From Qipengyuania gaetbuli (GTDB lineage Bacteria > Pseudomonadota > Alphaproteobacteria > Sphingomonadales > Sphingomonadaceae), in the NCBI RefSeq assembly GCF_020171365.1, contig NZ_JAIUZO010000002.1:2264001-2328000 (forward strand): DNA of 64,000 nt, read 5' to 3'. Both the position numbers and the translations under genes were made by a program. This document shows, in pieces, positions 18,747 to 25,754 of this stretch. The first letter of the stretch is position 1; each line of letters starts with the position of its first letter. The notes below the pieces were generated by a model, which saw only the letters and a program-made list of their open reading frames with translations, was not told the DNA's origin and did no database searches.

Positions 18747-18772
18747 TACGCTTGGAGCGGCTTGCGCGTTCC
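18747..18772 (-). promoter_or_regulatory. candidate sigma-EcfG promoter of the PPOX stress protein
   Basis: On the minus strand GGAAC (18772-18768) is followed after 17 nt by CGTA (18750-18747), one base off the CGTT consensus. It lies 36 nt upstream of the start at 18711, and the downstream product belongs to a stress family. Confidence 0.45.
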
Positions 18773-18828
18773 TGCGACTGCGCCGGAGCGGGGCAGCGCA
18801 CAGACGAATTGCGAATCTCTGTCGCATG

Positions 18829-18843
18829 GAACATAATGCGAAC
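18829..18843 (+). promoter_or_regulatory. LexA (SOS) box of imuA-imuB
   Basis: GAACATAATGCGAAC is the reverse complement of GTTC-N7-GTTC, the direct-repeat LexA site of alphaproteobacteria. It ends 17 nt before the imuA ATG. imuAB operons are classical LexA targets, which supports the call. Confidence 0.85.
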
Positions 18844-18860
18844 AAACGAGTCGATTCCTC

Positions 18861-19643
18861 ATGTCCGATACCGCCCTTTCCTCCCTGCCGATCACGGCCT
18901 TCGAAGACGTTGCCGCGCTGTCCGCGCGTCGCAGCGCGCGCTGGCGTCCGGGGCTGGTGGCAGTGCAGGGACCGGCGCTCCACAACGAGGTTTTCGCCCT
19001 TTCGCGCGAAGCGGCAGGGGCGGGCGTGGCGCTTGCCCTGGCGCTCGACGACTGGCGGCATGTCCCGCGTGAATGCGGCTGCGAGGCGGAGGACCGGCGC
19101 GGCGTGCTGTGGGTCCAGACGCGCGAGGCGGCGCGCCTTGGTGGCAGGCCCTGTCGCGCAGGGCTTCCGGCGGACCTGCAGGGCCGCGTGATCCACGTAC
19201 TGGCAGAGAAAGTGGAAGATGCCCTCTTCGCGCTGGAAGAGGGGCTGCGCTGCCGCGATCTCGCCTTCGTGATCGGTGAAATCCCGGGCAATGCCAAGGC
19301 GCTGGATTTCACTGCCTCGCGCCGGCTGACCCTGGCGAGCGAGAGGCACGGTGTGCCGCTGTTCCTCGTCCGGCTCGATGCCGCGCGCGACCTGTCTTCG
19401 GCGCGGATGCGCTGGGAAGCCACCAGCGCGCCGTCCGCCCCGCCGCGCTGGAACGCGCAGGCCCCGGGCGATCCGGCGTGGCATGCCGAACTCTTTCGGG
19501 CGCGTAGCCATGCGCCCGGCGAGTGGCTGCTGGGAGAGGACGGCAAGACCCTCAGGGCAGGCAGGGCCGGCGGAGAAACCGACCGCGCGGTCGCGAACTG
19601 GGCAGCCGGGCTGCAACATCGCCGCGCGCCCCGGCGGGCATGA
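18861..19643 (+). CDS. imuA: ImuA, SOS mutagenesis accessory protein
   Basis: 260 aa. ImuA is a RecA/SulA-like protein that works with ImuB and DnaE2 in error-prone translesion synthesis. The sequence shows the degenerate RecA-like core (LVAVQGPALHNEVFALSREAAGAG, DLAFVIGEI, RRLTLASERHGVPLFLVR) without an intact Walker A motif. It starts behind a LexA box, and its stop overlaps the imuB start (ATGA). Confidence 0.88.
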   Translation: MSDTALSSLPITAFEDVAALSARRSARWRPGLVAVQGPALHNEVFALSREAAGAGVALALALDDWRHVPRECGCEAEDRRGVLWVQTREAARLGGRPCRAGLPADLQGRVIHVLAEKVEDALFALEEGLRCRDLAFVIGEIPGNAKALDFTASRRLTLASERHGVPLFLVRLDAARDLSSARMRWEATSAPSAPPRWNAQAPGDPAWHAELFRARSHAPGEWLLGEDGKTLRAGRAGGETDRAVANWAAGLQHRRAPRRA

Positions 19644-21214
19644 GCGCGCTCCTGCCGGATGCCGCGCGCCCGCGCCGCATCCTGTCCATCTGGATGCCTG
19701 CCATGGCGATGGATCACTGGCGGCTAGGCGATGGAGGAGAGCGCCACGCACTCGACGACAAGCCGCTCGTGCTCATCGCCGATACCGCTCACGGGCCGCG
19801 GATCGAGGCGGCCAACCGGCCGGGCATGGCGGCAGGTGCGCGCCGGGGCATGATGCTGGCCGATGCGCGTACGCTGTGCCCTGACATCGCTACCGCGCCG
19901 AGCGATCCGGCAGGCGATCTCGCCTTTCTCGAAAGGCTGGCGATCTGGGCGCAGCGCTGGGGCCCGTGGTCGGCGATGGACGCGCCCGACGGCCTGCTGG
20001 TCGACGTGACGGCGGTGCCGCACCTGTTCGGCGGGGAAGGCAGGCTGCTGGCCGATGTGGCAGAAGCCTTCGCGCGCCGCGAACTGACGCTGCGCTGCGC
20101 TATCGCACCGACGGCAGGGGCGGCATGGGCGCTGTCGCATTACGGCCCACCCGGCGCGATCCTGGCCGCGCAGGACGATGCCGAAGCGAAGCTCGCCGAC
20201 CTGCCTGTCGCCGCGCTGCGCCTCGACGATGACGTACTTACCGTGCTGCGCCGCCTCGGCCTCAAGCGGCTCGGAGAGCTGGCCACGATCGGCCGCGATG
20301 CGATCCAGCGGCGGTTCCGCAACCGCAAGTCGCCTGCCGCCAACCCGCTCATCCGGCTCGACCAAATCCTCGGCAGGGTGCCCGAGCCGCTGCTGCCGGT
20401 GGTCCCGCAGCACATGCCGCTGGTCCAGCGCCGTCTGATGGAGCCGATCCGCCATCGCCAGTTGCTGGATCAGGTGGTGGGCGATCTCGCAGAAGACATG
20501 GCGCGCGAACTGGAAGCGCGGGGCGAAGGCGCGCGCAGGCTGGAGCTGGGAATGTGGCGGGTCGACGGGGAGGTGGTGGTGCGCCGTCTCGAAATGGCTG
20601 CCGCCACCCGCGAGGCGGCGCATATCTGCCGGCTCTTCGCGGCGCGGCTCGACGATGTCGATGCAGGGTTCGGTATCGAGATGCTGCGCCTGCGCGCCAG
20701 CTGGGCCGAGCCGCTGGCGTTGGAGCAGGGCGATATCGAGGCTGCGGCAGAAACGCACGGCACTTCGCTGGCAGCCTGCATCGACCGGCTGACGGTACGC
20801 CTTGGCAGGGATGCGGTTACCCGGCCGGTTCCGTTTGCCAGCCACATCCCCGAGCGCGCGCAGCGCTGGCAGCCCCCGCTGGAGCCGGAACCGACTTCAC
20901 AAGGCGAATTGGCTTTCCACAAAAGGCCTTTGAAACTACTCGACAATCCGGAAAAGATTGCAGTGCTCTACGCGACCCCTGACGGGTACCCGCGGCGCTT
21001 TCGCTGGCGGGGGGAAGTGCACGAGGTGGCGCGGGTCGAAGGCCCGGAACGCATCGCTCCCGAATGGTGGCGCGAACGCGGGGGGGCGAGGCTGCGGGAC
21101 TACTACCGGATCGAGGACGATCGCGGACGCCGCTACTGGATCTATCGTCTCGGCATCGTGGGCGACGGCCGCGGCGGGGCGCCCGACTGGTATTTGCAGG
21201 GCCTGTGCGCCTAG
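19640..21214 (+). CDS. imuB: ImuB, Y-family polymerase-like protein of the mutasome
   Basis: 524 aa. The Y-family fold is present (RILSIWMPAMAMD at the N-terminus, then a helix-hairpin-helix near LRRLGLKRLGELATIGR), but the acidic catalytic residues of active DinB are not evident. This fits ImuB acting as the beta-clamp adaptor that brings DnaE2 to lesions. A candidate clamp-binding segment, KRPLKLL, lies near residue 434, and the C-terminal domain (DYYRIEDDRGRRYWIYR) is family-typical. The start at 19640 overlaps imuA by 4 nt. Confidence 0.88.
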   Translation: MSALLPDAARPRRILSIWMPAMAMDHWRLGDGGERHALDDKPLVLIADTAHGPRIEAANRPGMAAGARRGMMLADARTLCPDIATAPSDPAGDLAFLERLAIWAQRWGPWSAMDAPDGLLVDVTAVPHLFGGEGRLLADVAEAFARRELTLRCAIAPTAGAAWALSHYGPPGAILAAQDDAEAKLADLPVAALRLDDDVLTVLRRLGLKRLGELATIGRDAIQRRFRNRKSPAANPLIRLDQILGRVPEPLLPVVPQHMPLVQRRLMEPIRHRQLLDQVVGDLAEDMARELEARGEGARRLELGMWRVDGEVVVRRLEMAAATREAAHICRLFAARLDDVDAGFGIEMLRLRASWAEPLALEQGDIEAAAETHGTSLAACIDRLTVRLGRDAVTRPVPFASHIPERAQRWQPPLEPEPTSQGELAFHKRPLKLLDNPEKIAVLYATPDGYPRRFRWRGEVHEVARVEGPERIAPEWWRERGGARLRDYYRIEDDRGRRYWIYRLGIVGDGRGGAPDWYLQGLCA

Positions 21215-21519
21215 GCGGGCTCGGCCGGTTCTTCCACGCCTTCTTCCGGCACGACCGGCTCTTCGGGGCCGTGCTGGATTTCGGAGAGTTCGAGCATCAG
21301 CGCGCTGCCCTTGCACACACGGTCCCCCGCCACGATCGTGGCTGCAACGCGCGACTGCTCCATCGCCTCAGGGGTATTGTTGAAGGGCGGAACGACCGCT
21401 TGCGGCGCGATGCACTTCACCGGGACTCCACGCGGCGCATCGGCCTGTGCTTCCTCGTCCTGCGCAAGCGCAGGGGTGGCCGAAAGGGCAAGGGCAGTCA
21501 TCAGGTATGCGGCGCGCAT
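21211..21519 (-). CDS. small secreted protein of unknown function
   Basis: 102 aa. A signal peptide (~1-20, ending in Ala-Leu-Ala) precedes a short region with two cysteines (VKCIAPQ, DRVCKGSAL), likely disulfide bonded, and an acidic Glu/Pro-rich tail. No family is recognised. The ATG at 21519 is preferred to an in-frame TTG at 21525 because GGAGA lies 7 nt upstream. That ribosome site is buried in a strong hairpin (21521-21562). The stop codon shares the CTAG with the imuB stop on the other strand. Confidence 0.6.
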   Translation of the reverse strand: MRAAYLMTALALSATPALAQDEEAQADAPRGVPVKCIAPQAVVPPFNNTPEAMEQSRVAATIVAGDRVCKGSALMLELSEIQHGPEEPVVPEEGVEEPAEPA

Positions 21520-21520
21520 G

Positions 21521-21562
21521 GGCAATCTCCAGTCCTGCGCCTATCGCGCAGGCGAGATTGCC
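21521..21562 (-). promoter_or_regulatory. hairpin masking the ribosome binding site of the small secreted protein
   Basis: Two nested perfect stems lie here: GGCAATCTC with GAGATTGCC (9 bp), and inside it CCTGCGC with GCGCAGG (7 bp). The loop is 5 nt and the internal bulge small. On the minus-strand RNA the 3' arm contains the GGAGA ribosome site directly before the ATG. No U tract follows, so it is not a standard terminator. Confidence 0.65.
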
Positions 21563-21575
21563 GCCGCCTGAACCC

Positions 21576-21974
21576 TCAGCCTTCCGAAACGAGGCTCGCA
21601 CGGCGCGAACGCCGCTGTCCGAGAGGAATATTGCCGAACTTCGCCACCGGACCCGACGGGGCCTCGACCGTATCGACCGTCTCTTCGATTACCGATTGGG
21701 GAAGGGGCCGCTCGAACACGAGGCCACAACTGCGCTCGTTGGCCCAGACCACCTTGCCGAAATGCTCGTGCCCGTTCCACGAAAGCAGTCCTGAAACGCC
21801 TTCGCTGGGGGGATTGGGGGTGTCGAGGCGCGCACCTGCCTCGGACAGATCCGAAAGCCGGCCGTGACGGTCGCCGCCCAGCATCTTGAGCGTAGCCGCG
21901 CAATCGACGCTGTATCGCGTCGCAACGCGCCGGTCCTGCGGTTTTGCGACCTGGTTCCTGCGGAAAAGCCCCAC
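21576..21974 (-). CDS. PilZ-domain protein, likely cyclic di-GMP receptor
   Basis: 132 aa. Both c-di-GMP motifs are visible: RVATR at 16-20 (RxxxR) and DLSEAG at 42-47 (D/NxSxxG). It is a single-domain PilZ protein of the size that acts as a diffusible receptor for motility or exopolysaccharide control. It starts with GTG. It stands between imuAB and the second SOS block, on the opposite strand to both, so its position there is probably incidental. Confidence 0.8.
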   Translation of the reverse strand: MGLFRRNQVAKPQDRRVATRYSVDCAATLKMLGGDRHGRLSDLSEAGARLDTPNPPSEGVSGLLSWNGHEHFGKVVWANERSCGLVFERPLPQSVIEETVDTVEAPSGPVAKFGNIPLGQRRSRRASLVSEG

Positions 21975-22102
21975 GCGCCATTTCTCCCCTTGGAGAGTCC
22001 TATTGGCGCAAGAAGGGTGAATCCTGCCCTTCGGCTCATGCTTACCGGGCCATTAGGGTTGGGACCGGAAACCTTAGCTCCCGGCCCCGGAGAATTTCGC
22101 GA

Positions 22103-22828
22103 TCAGTCGGCCGGGGCGACCAGCAGGCGGGTGCCGAGTGGCTGGATCGACCGGGCGGACGGACCGAGGCTGCCTTCCATGGCAGCGATCTGCGAAGCGC
22201 TGGCAGTCATGATCGTATCGGCCACGTGCCAGTTGACACCTTCGCTGCAGGGCGGCGTGGTCAGCGAACCCATGTAGCGATAGATGCCCGTGTCTTCCGG
22301 GACCATGTCGTTGATATCGAACTGGACCTGCGTGCCGTTACCCTTGCCGACACCATTCACGATGGCATCGAGGGCGGGGTTGGCATCGCCCAGTTCGAAC
22401 ATGACGCCCAGTACGCCAAGTTCGCCAGCCTGCGTTGCGTGCACGAAGTGGGCGACCAGCGGATAACGCTTGCCGCTGATGGCGTGCTCCGAAGGGGTGT
22501 GGAAGTGGACCTGGACGAGGCCGAATTCCTTGCCGCCCGAATTCATTCCGAATCCGGCAGGGAAATCCACTTGGACCTTCTCCTTGCCGAGAGAGACCTT
22601 GCCGGCGGTCTCGCCGAAGTTGGTGGTCAGCTCGATATCGCCGCGGGCATTGGGGGCTCCGAGATCGATCGGCGATTGGTGCAGACCGACATCGCAAAGA
22701 GCGTAGGCGGCATTTACCGTCGACCAGCGTTCCGGCGAGGTTCCGTCGCCAAAGCTCCAGTCCTTCTCCTGGGCGGCAACCGGGGTGGCTGCCAGACCGA
22801 CGAGGGCGAGGGAAGCGAGATATTTCAT
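22103..22828 (-). CDS. periplasmic alpha-type carbonic anhydrase
   Basis: 241 aa. It interconverts CO2 and bicarbonate in the periplasm. A signal peptide covers 1-19. Zinc ligands are His108 and His110 (VHFH) and His127 (AHFVH), with Glu114 in SEH in the usual relay position. Cys45 and the Cys in TTPPCSEG are placed for the conserved disulfide. Length is normal for bacterial alpha-CAs. It has a GGAG site before the ATG and is divergent from the radical-SAM SOS gene. Confidence 0.92.
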   Translation of the reverse strand: MKYLASLALVGLAATPVAAQEKDWSFGDGTSPERWSTVNAAYALCDVGLHQSPIDLGAPNARGDIELTTNFGETAGKVSLGKEKVQVDFPAGFGMNSGGKEFGLVQVHFHTPSEHAISGKRYPLVAHFVHATQAGELGVLGVMFELGDANPALDAIVNGVGKGNGTQVQFDINDMVPEDTGIYRYMGSLTTPPCSEGVNWHVADTIMTASASQIAAMEGSLGPSARSIQPLGTRLLVAPAD

Positions 22829-23052
22829 TGCATACTCCAGACTGGCGACCTTGCGGCCGCGAGATGTAGGTATGCCGACGCCCTTTTGGGGAATTGGAAT
22901 GGGCCGCCGGCGTTACTTACGTCCGACATCACGAGCGCTGCTGCGCTCGCCAGAGGGGCCCGGTCCGTACCCGCGCTACGCGCGTGCGCGCGTGGAGTTC
23001 CCGAAAAAATCCAACTTTCGTGCATCTTTTGACATTGGCGAATCTGACGCTG

Positions 23053-23067
23053 GAACATATAAAGAAC
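23053..23067 (+). promoter_or_regulatory. LexA (SOS) box of the radical-SAM / UdgX / dnaE2 operon
   Basis: GAACATATAAAGAAC fits GTTC-N7-GTTC on the reverse strand. It shares GAACATA with the imuA box at 18829. It ends only 2 nt before the ATG of the radical-SAM gene, an unusually late position. Confidence 0.85.
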
Positions 23068-23069
23068 AA

Positions 23070-24314
23070 ATGGCGCAGCAGACGATCCTCCAGAAGCTGG
23101 AAATCCTTGCCGATGCGGCGAAATACGATGCCTCCTGCGCGTCGTCGGGAACGGCGAAGAAGAACAGCCTGGGCGGGAGGGGGATCGGTTCGACCGAAGG
23201 AATGGGCATCTGCCATGCCTACGCGCCCGACGGCCGCTGCATCTCGCTCTTGAAGATCCTGCTGACCAACCACTGCGTGTTCGACTGCCATTACTGCGTC
23301 AATCGCAAGAGTTCGAACGTGGCGCGGGCGCGCTTTACGCCTCAGGAGGTGGTCGACCTGACGCTGGCCTTCTATCGCCGCAACTATATCGAGGGGCTGT
23401 TCCTCTCCTCCGGCATCGTGAAGAACTCGAACCATACGATGGAACAGATCGTCGAGGTGGCGCGCATCCTGCGCGAAGAGCACGATTTCCGCGGCTACAT
23501 CCACCTCAAGACCATTCCCGAAGCGGATGCGGAGATCGTCCACCAGGCCGGGCTTTATGCCGACCGCGTCTCGATCAATGTCGAACTGCCGACCGACAGC
23601 GGCCTCACCCGCCTCGCGCCGGACAAGGACGCGCGGCAGATCGAAGGGGCGATGGGCAAGGTGAAGGCCGATCTTGCAGAGGCGAAAGACGCGCACAAAA
23701 GGTTCAAGCACGCACCGCGCTTCGCCCCTGCCGGCCAGTCGACCCAGATGATCGTCGGCGCCGATGCCGCGACCGATGCCGACATCGTGGGCAAGGCCAG
23801 CAGGCTGTACGACAATTTCCGCCTGCGCCGGGTCTACTACAGCGCCTTCTCGCCGATTCCCGATGCCAGCGCAGTGCTGCCGCTGAAGCGTCCGCCGCTG
23901 ATCCGCGAACACCGGCTCTACCAGTCCGACTGGCTGATGCGGTTCTACGGCTACAAGCCGGCCGAGGTGATGCAGGCGACCGAGGCGGACGGGAACCTGC
24001 CGCTCGACATTGATCCCAAGCTCGCCTGGGCGCTGAAATTCCGCGAGGCCTTCCCGGTCGACGTAAACCGGTCCACCAAGGAACAATTGCTGCGCGTGCC
24101 CGGCCTGGGCGTGAAGGCGGTGGGCAAGATCCTCGCCAGCCGCCGCCACCGCGCGCTGCGGCTGGACGACGTGGCGTTACTCACCCAGTCGATCACCAAG
24201 GTGCGCCCCTTCATCTGCACCGTGGACTGGCGCCCGGTCACACTGACCGACCGGGCGGATTTGCGCAGCCTGCTCGCCCCGAAGTCAGAGCAGCTGGAGC
24301 TGTTTGTGACATGA
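23070..24314 (+). CDS. putative DNA modification/repair radical SAM protein
   Basis: 414 aa. The radical-SAM cluster motif C69-x3-C73-x2-C76 (CVFDCHYC) binds a 4Fe-4S cluster and SAM. A helix-hairpin-helix DNA-binding motif lies at about 335-365 (VNRSTKEQLLRVPGLGVKAVG). The ending QLELF resembles a beta-clamp-binding peptide. This matches the radical-SAM family always found next to DUF4130/UDG-like genes; its reaction is unknown. The start at 23070 is fixed by the LexA box directly before it. The stop overlaps the next start (ATGA). Confidence 0.85.
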   Translation: MAQQTILQKLEILADAAKYDASCASSGTAKKNSLGGRGIGSTEGMGICHAYAPDGRCISLLKILLTNHCVFDCHYCVNRKSSNVARARFTPQEVVDLTLAFYRRNYIEGLFLSSGIVKNSNHTMEQIVEVARILREEHDFRGYIHLKTIPEADAEIVHQAGLYADRVSINVELPTDSGLTRLAPDKDARQIEGAMGKVKADLAEAKDAHKRFKHAPRFAPAGQSTQMIVGADAATDADIVGKASRLYDNFRLRRVYYSAFSPIPDASAVLPLKRPPLIREHRLYQSDWLMRFYGYKPAEVMQATEADGNLPLDIDPKLAWALKFREAFPVDVNRSTKEQLLRVPGLGVKAVGKILASRRHRALRLDDVALLTQSITKVRPFICTVDWRPVTLTDRADLRSLLAPKSEQLELFVT

Positions 24315-25750
24315 CCGCGCTCCAGCATGTCAGGCTCGGCACCTATTACGTGGTCAACCTGCCCGAAGCGGACGATTTCGACTTCTGGCGCGATCGGGCG
24401 CGCGCGCTCGTCCAGTGCGACGTGCCGCCTGACCGCATCGCCTGGGTCGAGCCGGGCGGCAGCGGCGATCTGTTCTCGCATGGCGAGCGCCGGATGCCGG
24501 TCCCGCCGATGGATGCGAGGCCGGTGCGCGCCAACCGCCGCTTCGTGAGCCTGGCGAAGAACGCGATCCTGCATTCCGATCCCGAGCGTTTCGCGCTGCT
24601 CTACCGCCTGCTGTGGCGGCTCCAGTCCAATCCGCGCATGATGGAGGACAAGGCCGACCTCGACGTGCGTCGGGTGGAGGAACTCGACAAGAACGTGCGG
24701 CGCGACAGTCACAAGATGCACGCCTTCGTGCGCTTCCGGCTGGTCGAGAGTGAGGACGAGGAAGCGGGCGAGCATTACGTCGCCTGGTTCGAGCCCGAGC
24801 ATCACATCCTGCGCGCCAATGCAGGCTTCTTCATGCGCCGCTTTTCGAACATGCGCTGGTCGATCCTGACCCCGCGCGGCAGCCTCCACTGGGACGGCGA
24901 GACGATGGCGGAAGGCCCGCCTGCCGAGCGCCATGATGCCCCCGGCGGCGACCCGATGGAGGACCTCTGGCGCACCTATTACGCCTCCATCTTCAACCCC
25001 GCGCGGCTGAAGATCGGGGCCATGCTGAAGGAAATGCCCAAGAAGTACTGGAAGAACATGCCGGAGGCATCGCTCATCCCGGACCTGATCGCAGGCGCGC
25101 AGGGGCGCGAGGCCAGCATGGTGGAAAAGGGGGCGCTCGAGTTCGAGGAGCGGCCCGACACGCTGGCCGCGATCGACAAGGCGATCCACGCCTGCCGCAA
25201 GTGCCCGATCGGCGCGCTCGACAATACCGCCGTCATGGGGGAGGGGCCGCAGGATGCCGCCCTGATGATCGTCGGCGAACAGCCCGGCGACAATGAGGAC
25301 TTGGCTGGCCGCCCCTTCGTGGGTCCGGCTGGGCAATTGCTCGACGTGCATCTGGAAAAGGCCGGGATCGACCGGCGCGCGGCCTATCTCACCAATGCGG
25401 TGAAGCATTTCAAATACGTGCAGCGCGGCAAGCGGCGGCTGCACCAGAACCCGGGCGCGAAGGAAATCGACACCTGCCGCTGGTGGATCGAGAGCGAGCG
25501 CGCGATCGTGCAGCCCAAGCTGGTGCTCGCCATGGGTGCCAGCGCGGCGCGCGGCCTGCTGGGCAAGACGGTCAGCATCTCCAAGGTGCGCGGCACGCCG
25601 ATCCCGCTGGAAGACGGCAGCGAGCTGTGGGTCACCGCGCACCCGTCCTATCTCCTGCGCCTCGAAGGCCCTGCGCGCGAGGAACAGGCGCGGCTGTTCG
25701 ATGCCGACCTTGCCGCGGTGAAGGCGCGCCTGGCGGAGCTTGCGGGGTGA
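24311..25750 (+). CDS. DUF4130-UdgX fusion, uracil-DNA binding protein
   Basis: 479 aa. Residues ~1-270 are the DUF4130 (SAM_7-linked) domain, and ~285-479 are a UdgX-type uracil-DNA glycosylase domain. Cluster cysteines start with CRKC (295, 298) and continue with Cys389. Motif A is GEQPGDNED (322-330), motif B HPSY (444-447), and the UdgX loop KRRLHQ at 374-379 places His378 where UdgX forms its covalent bond to DNA at the uracil site. It is the partner of the radical-SAM gene and sits in the SOS operon before dnaE2. Confidence 0.88.
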   Translation: MTALQHVRLGTYYVVNLPEADDFDFWRDRARALVQCDVPPDRIAWVEPGGSGDLFSHGERRMPVPPMDARPVRANRRFVSLAKNAILHSDPERFALLYRLLWRLQSNPRMMEDKADLDVRRVEELDKNVRRDSHKMHAFVRFRLVESEDEEAGEHYVAWFEPEHHILRANAGFFMRRFSNMRWSILTPRGSLHWDGETMAEGPPAERHDAPGGDPMEDLWRTYYASIFNPARLKIGAMLKEMPKKYWKNMPEASLIPDLIAGAQGREASMVEKGALEFEERPDTLAAIDKAIHACRKCPIGALDNTAVMGEGPQDAALMIVGEQPGDNEDLAGRPFVGPAGQLLDVHLEKAGIDRRAAYLTNAVKHFKYVQRGKRRLHQNPGAKEIDTCRWWIESERAIVQPKLVLAMGASAARGLLGKTVSISKVRGTPIPLEDGSELWVTAHPSYLLRLEGPAREEQARLFDADLAAVKARLAELAG

Positions 25751-25754
25751 GCCC

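Noticed and set aside
22932..22949. Terminator between carbonic anhydrase and the radical-SAM gene
   Set aside because: A 7-bp hairpin exists, but no T tract follows on either strand and the flanking genes are divergent.
23029..23063. TTGACA with TATAAA as a sigma-70 promoter for the radical-SAM gene
   Set aside because: The spacer would be 23 nt, too long for a normal promoter.
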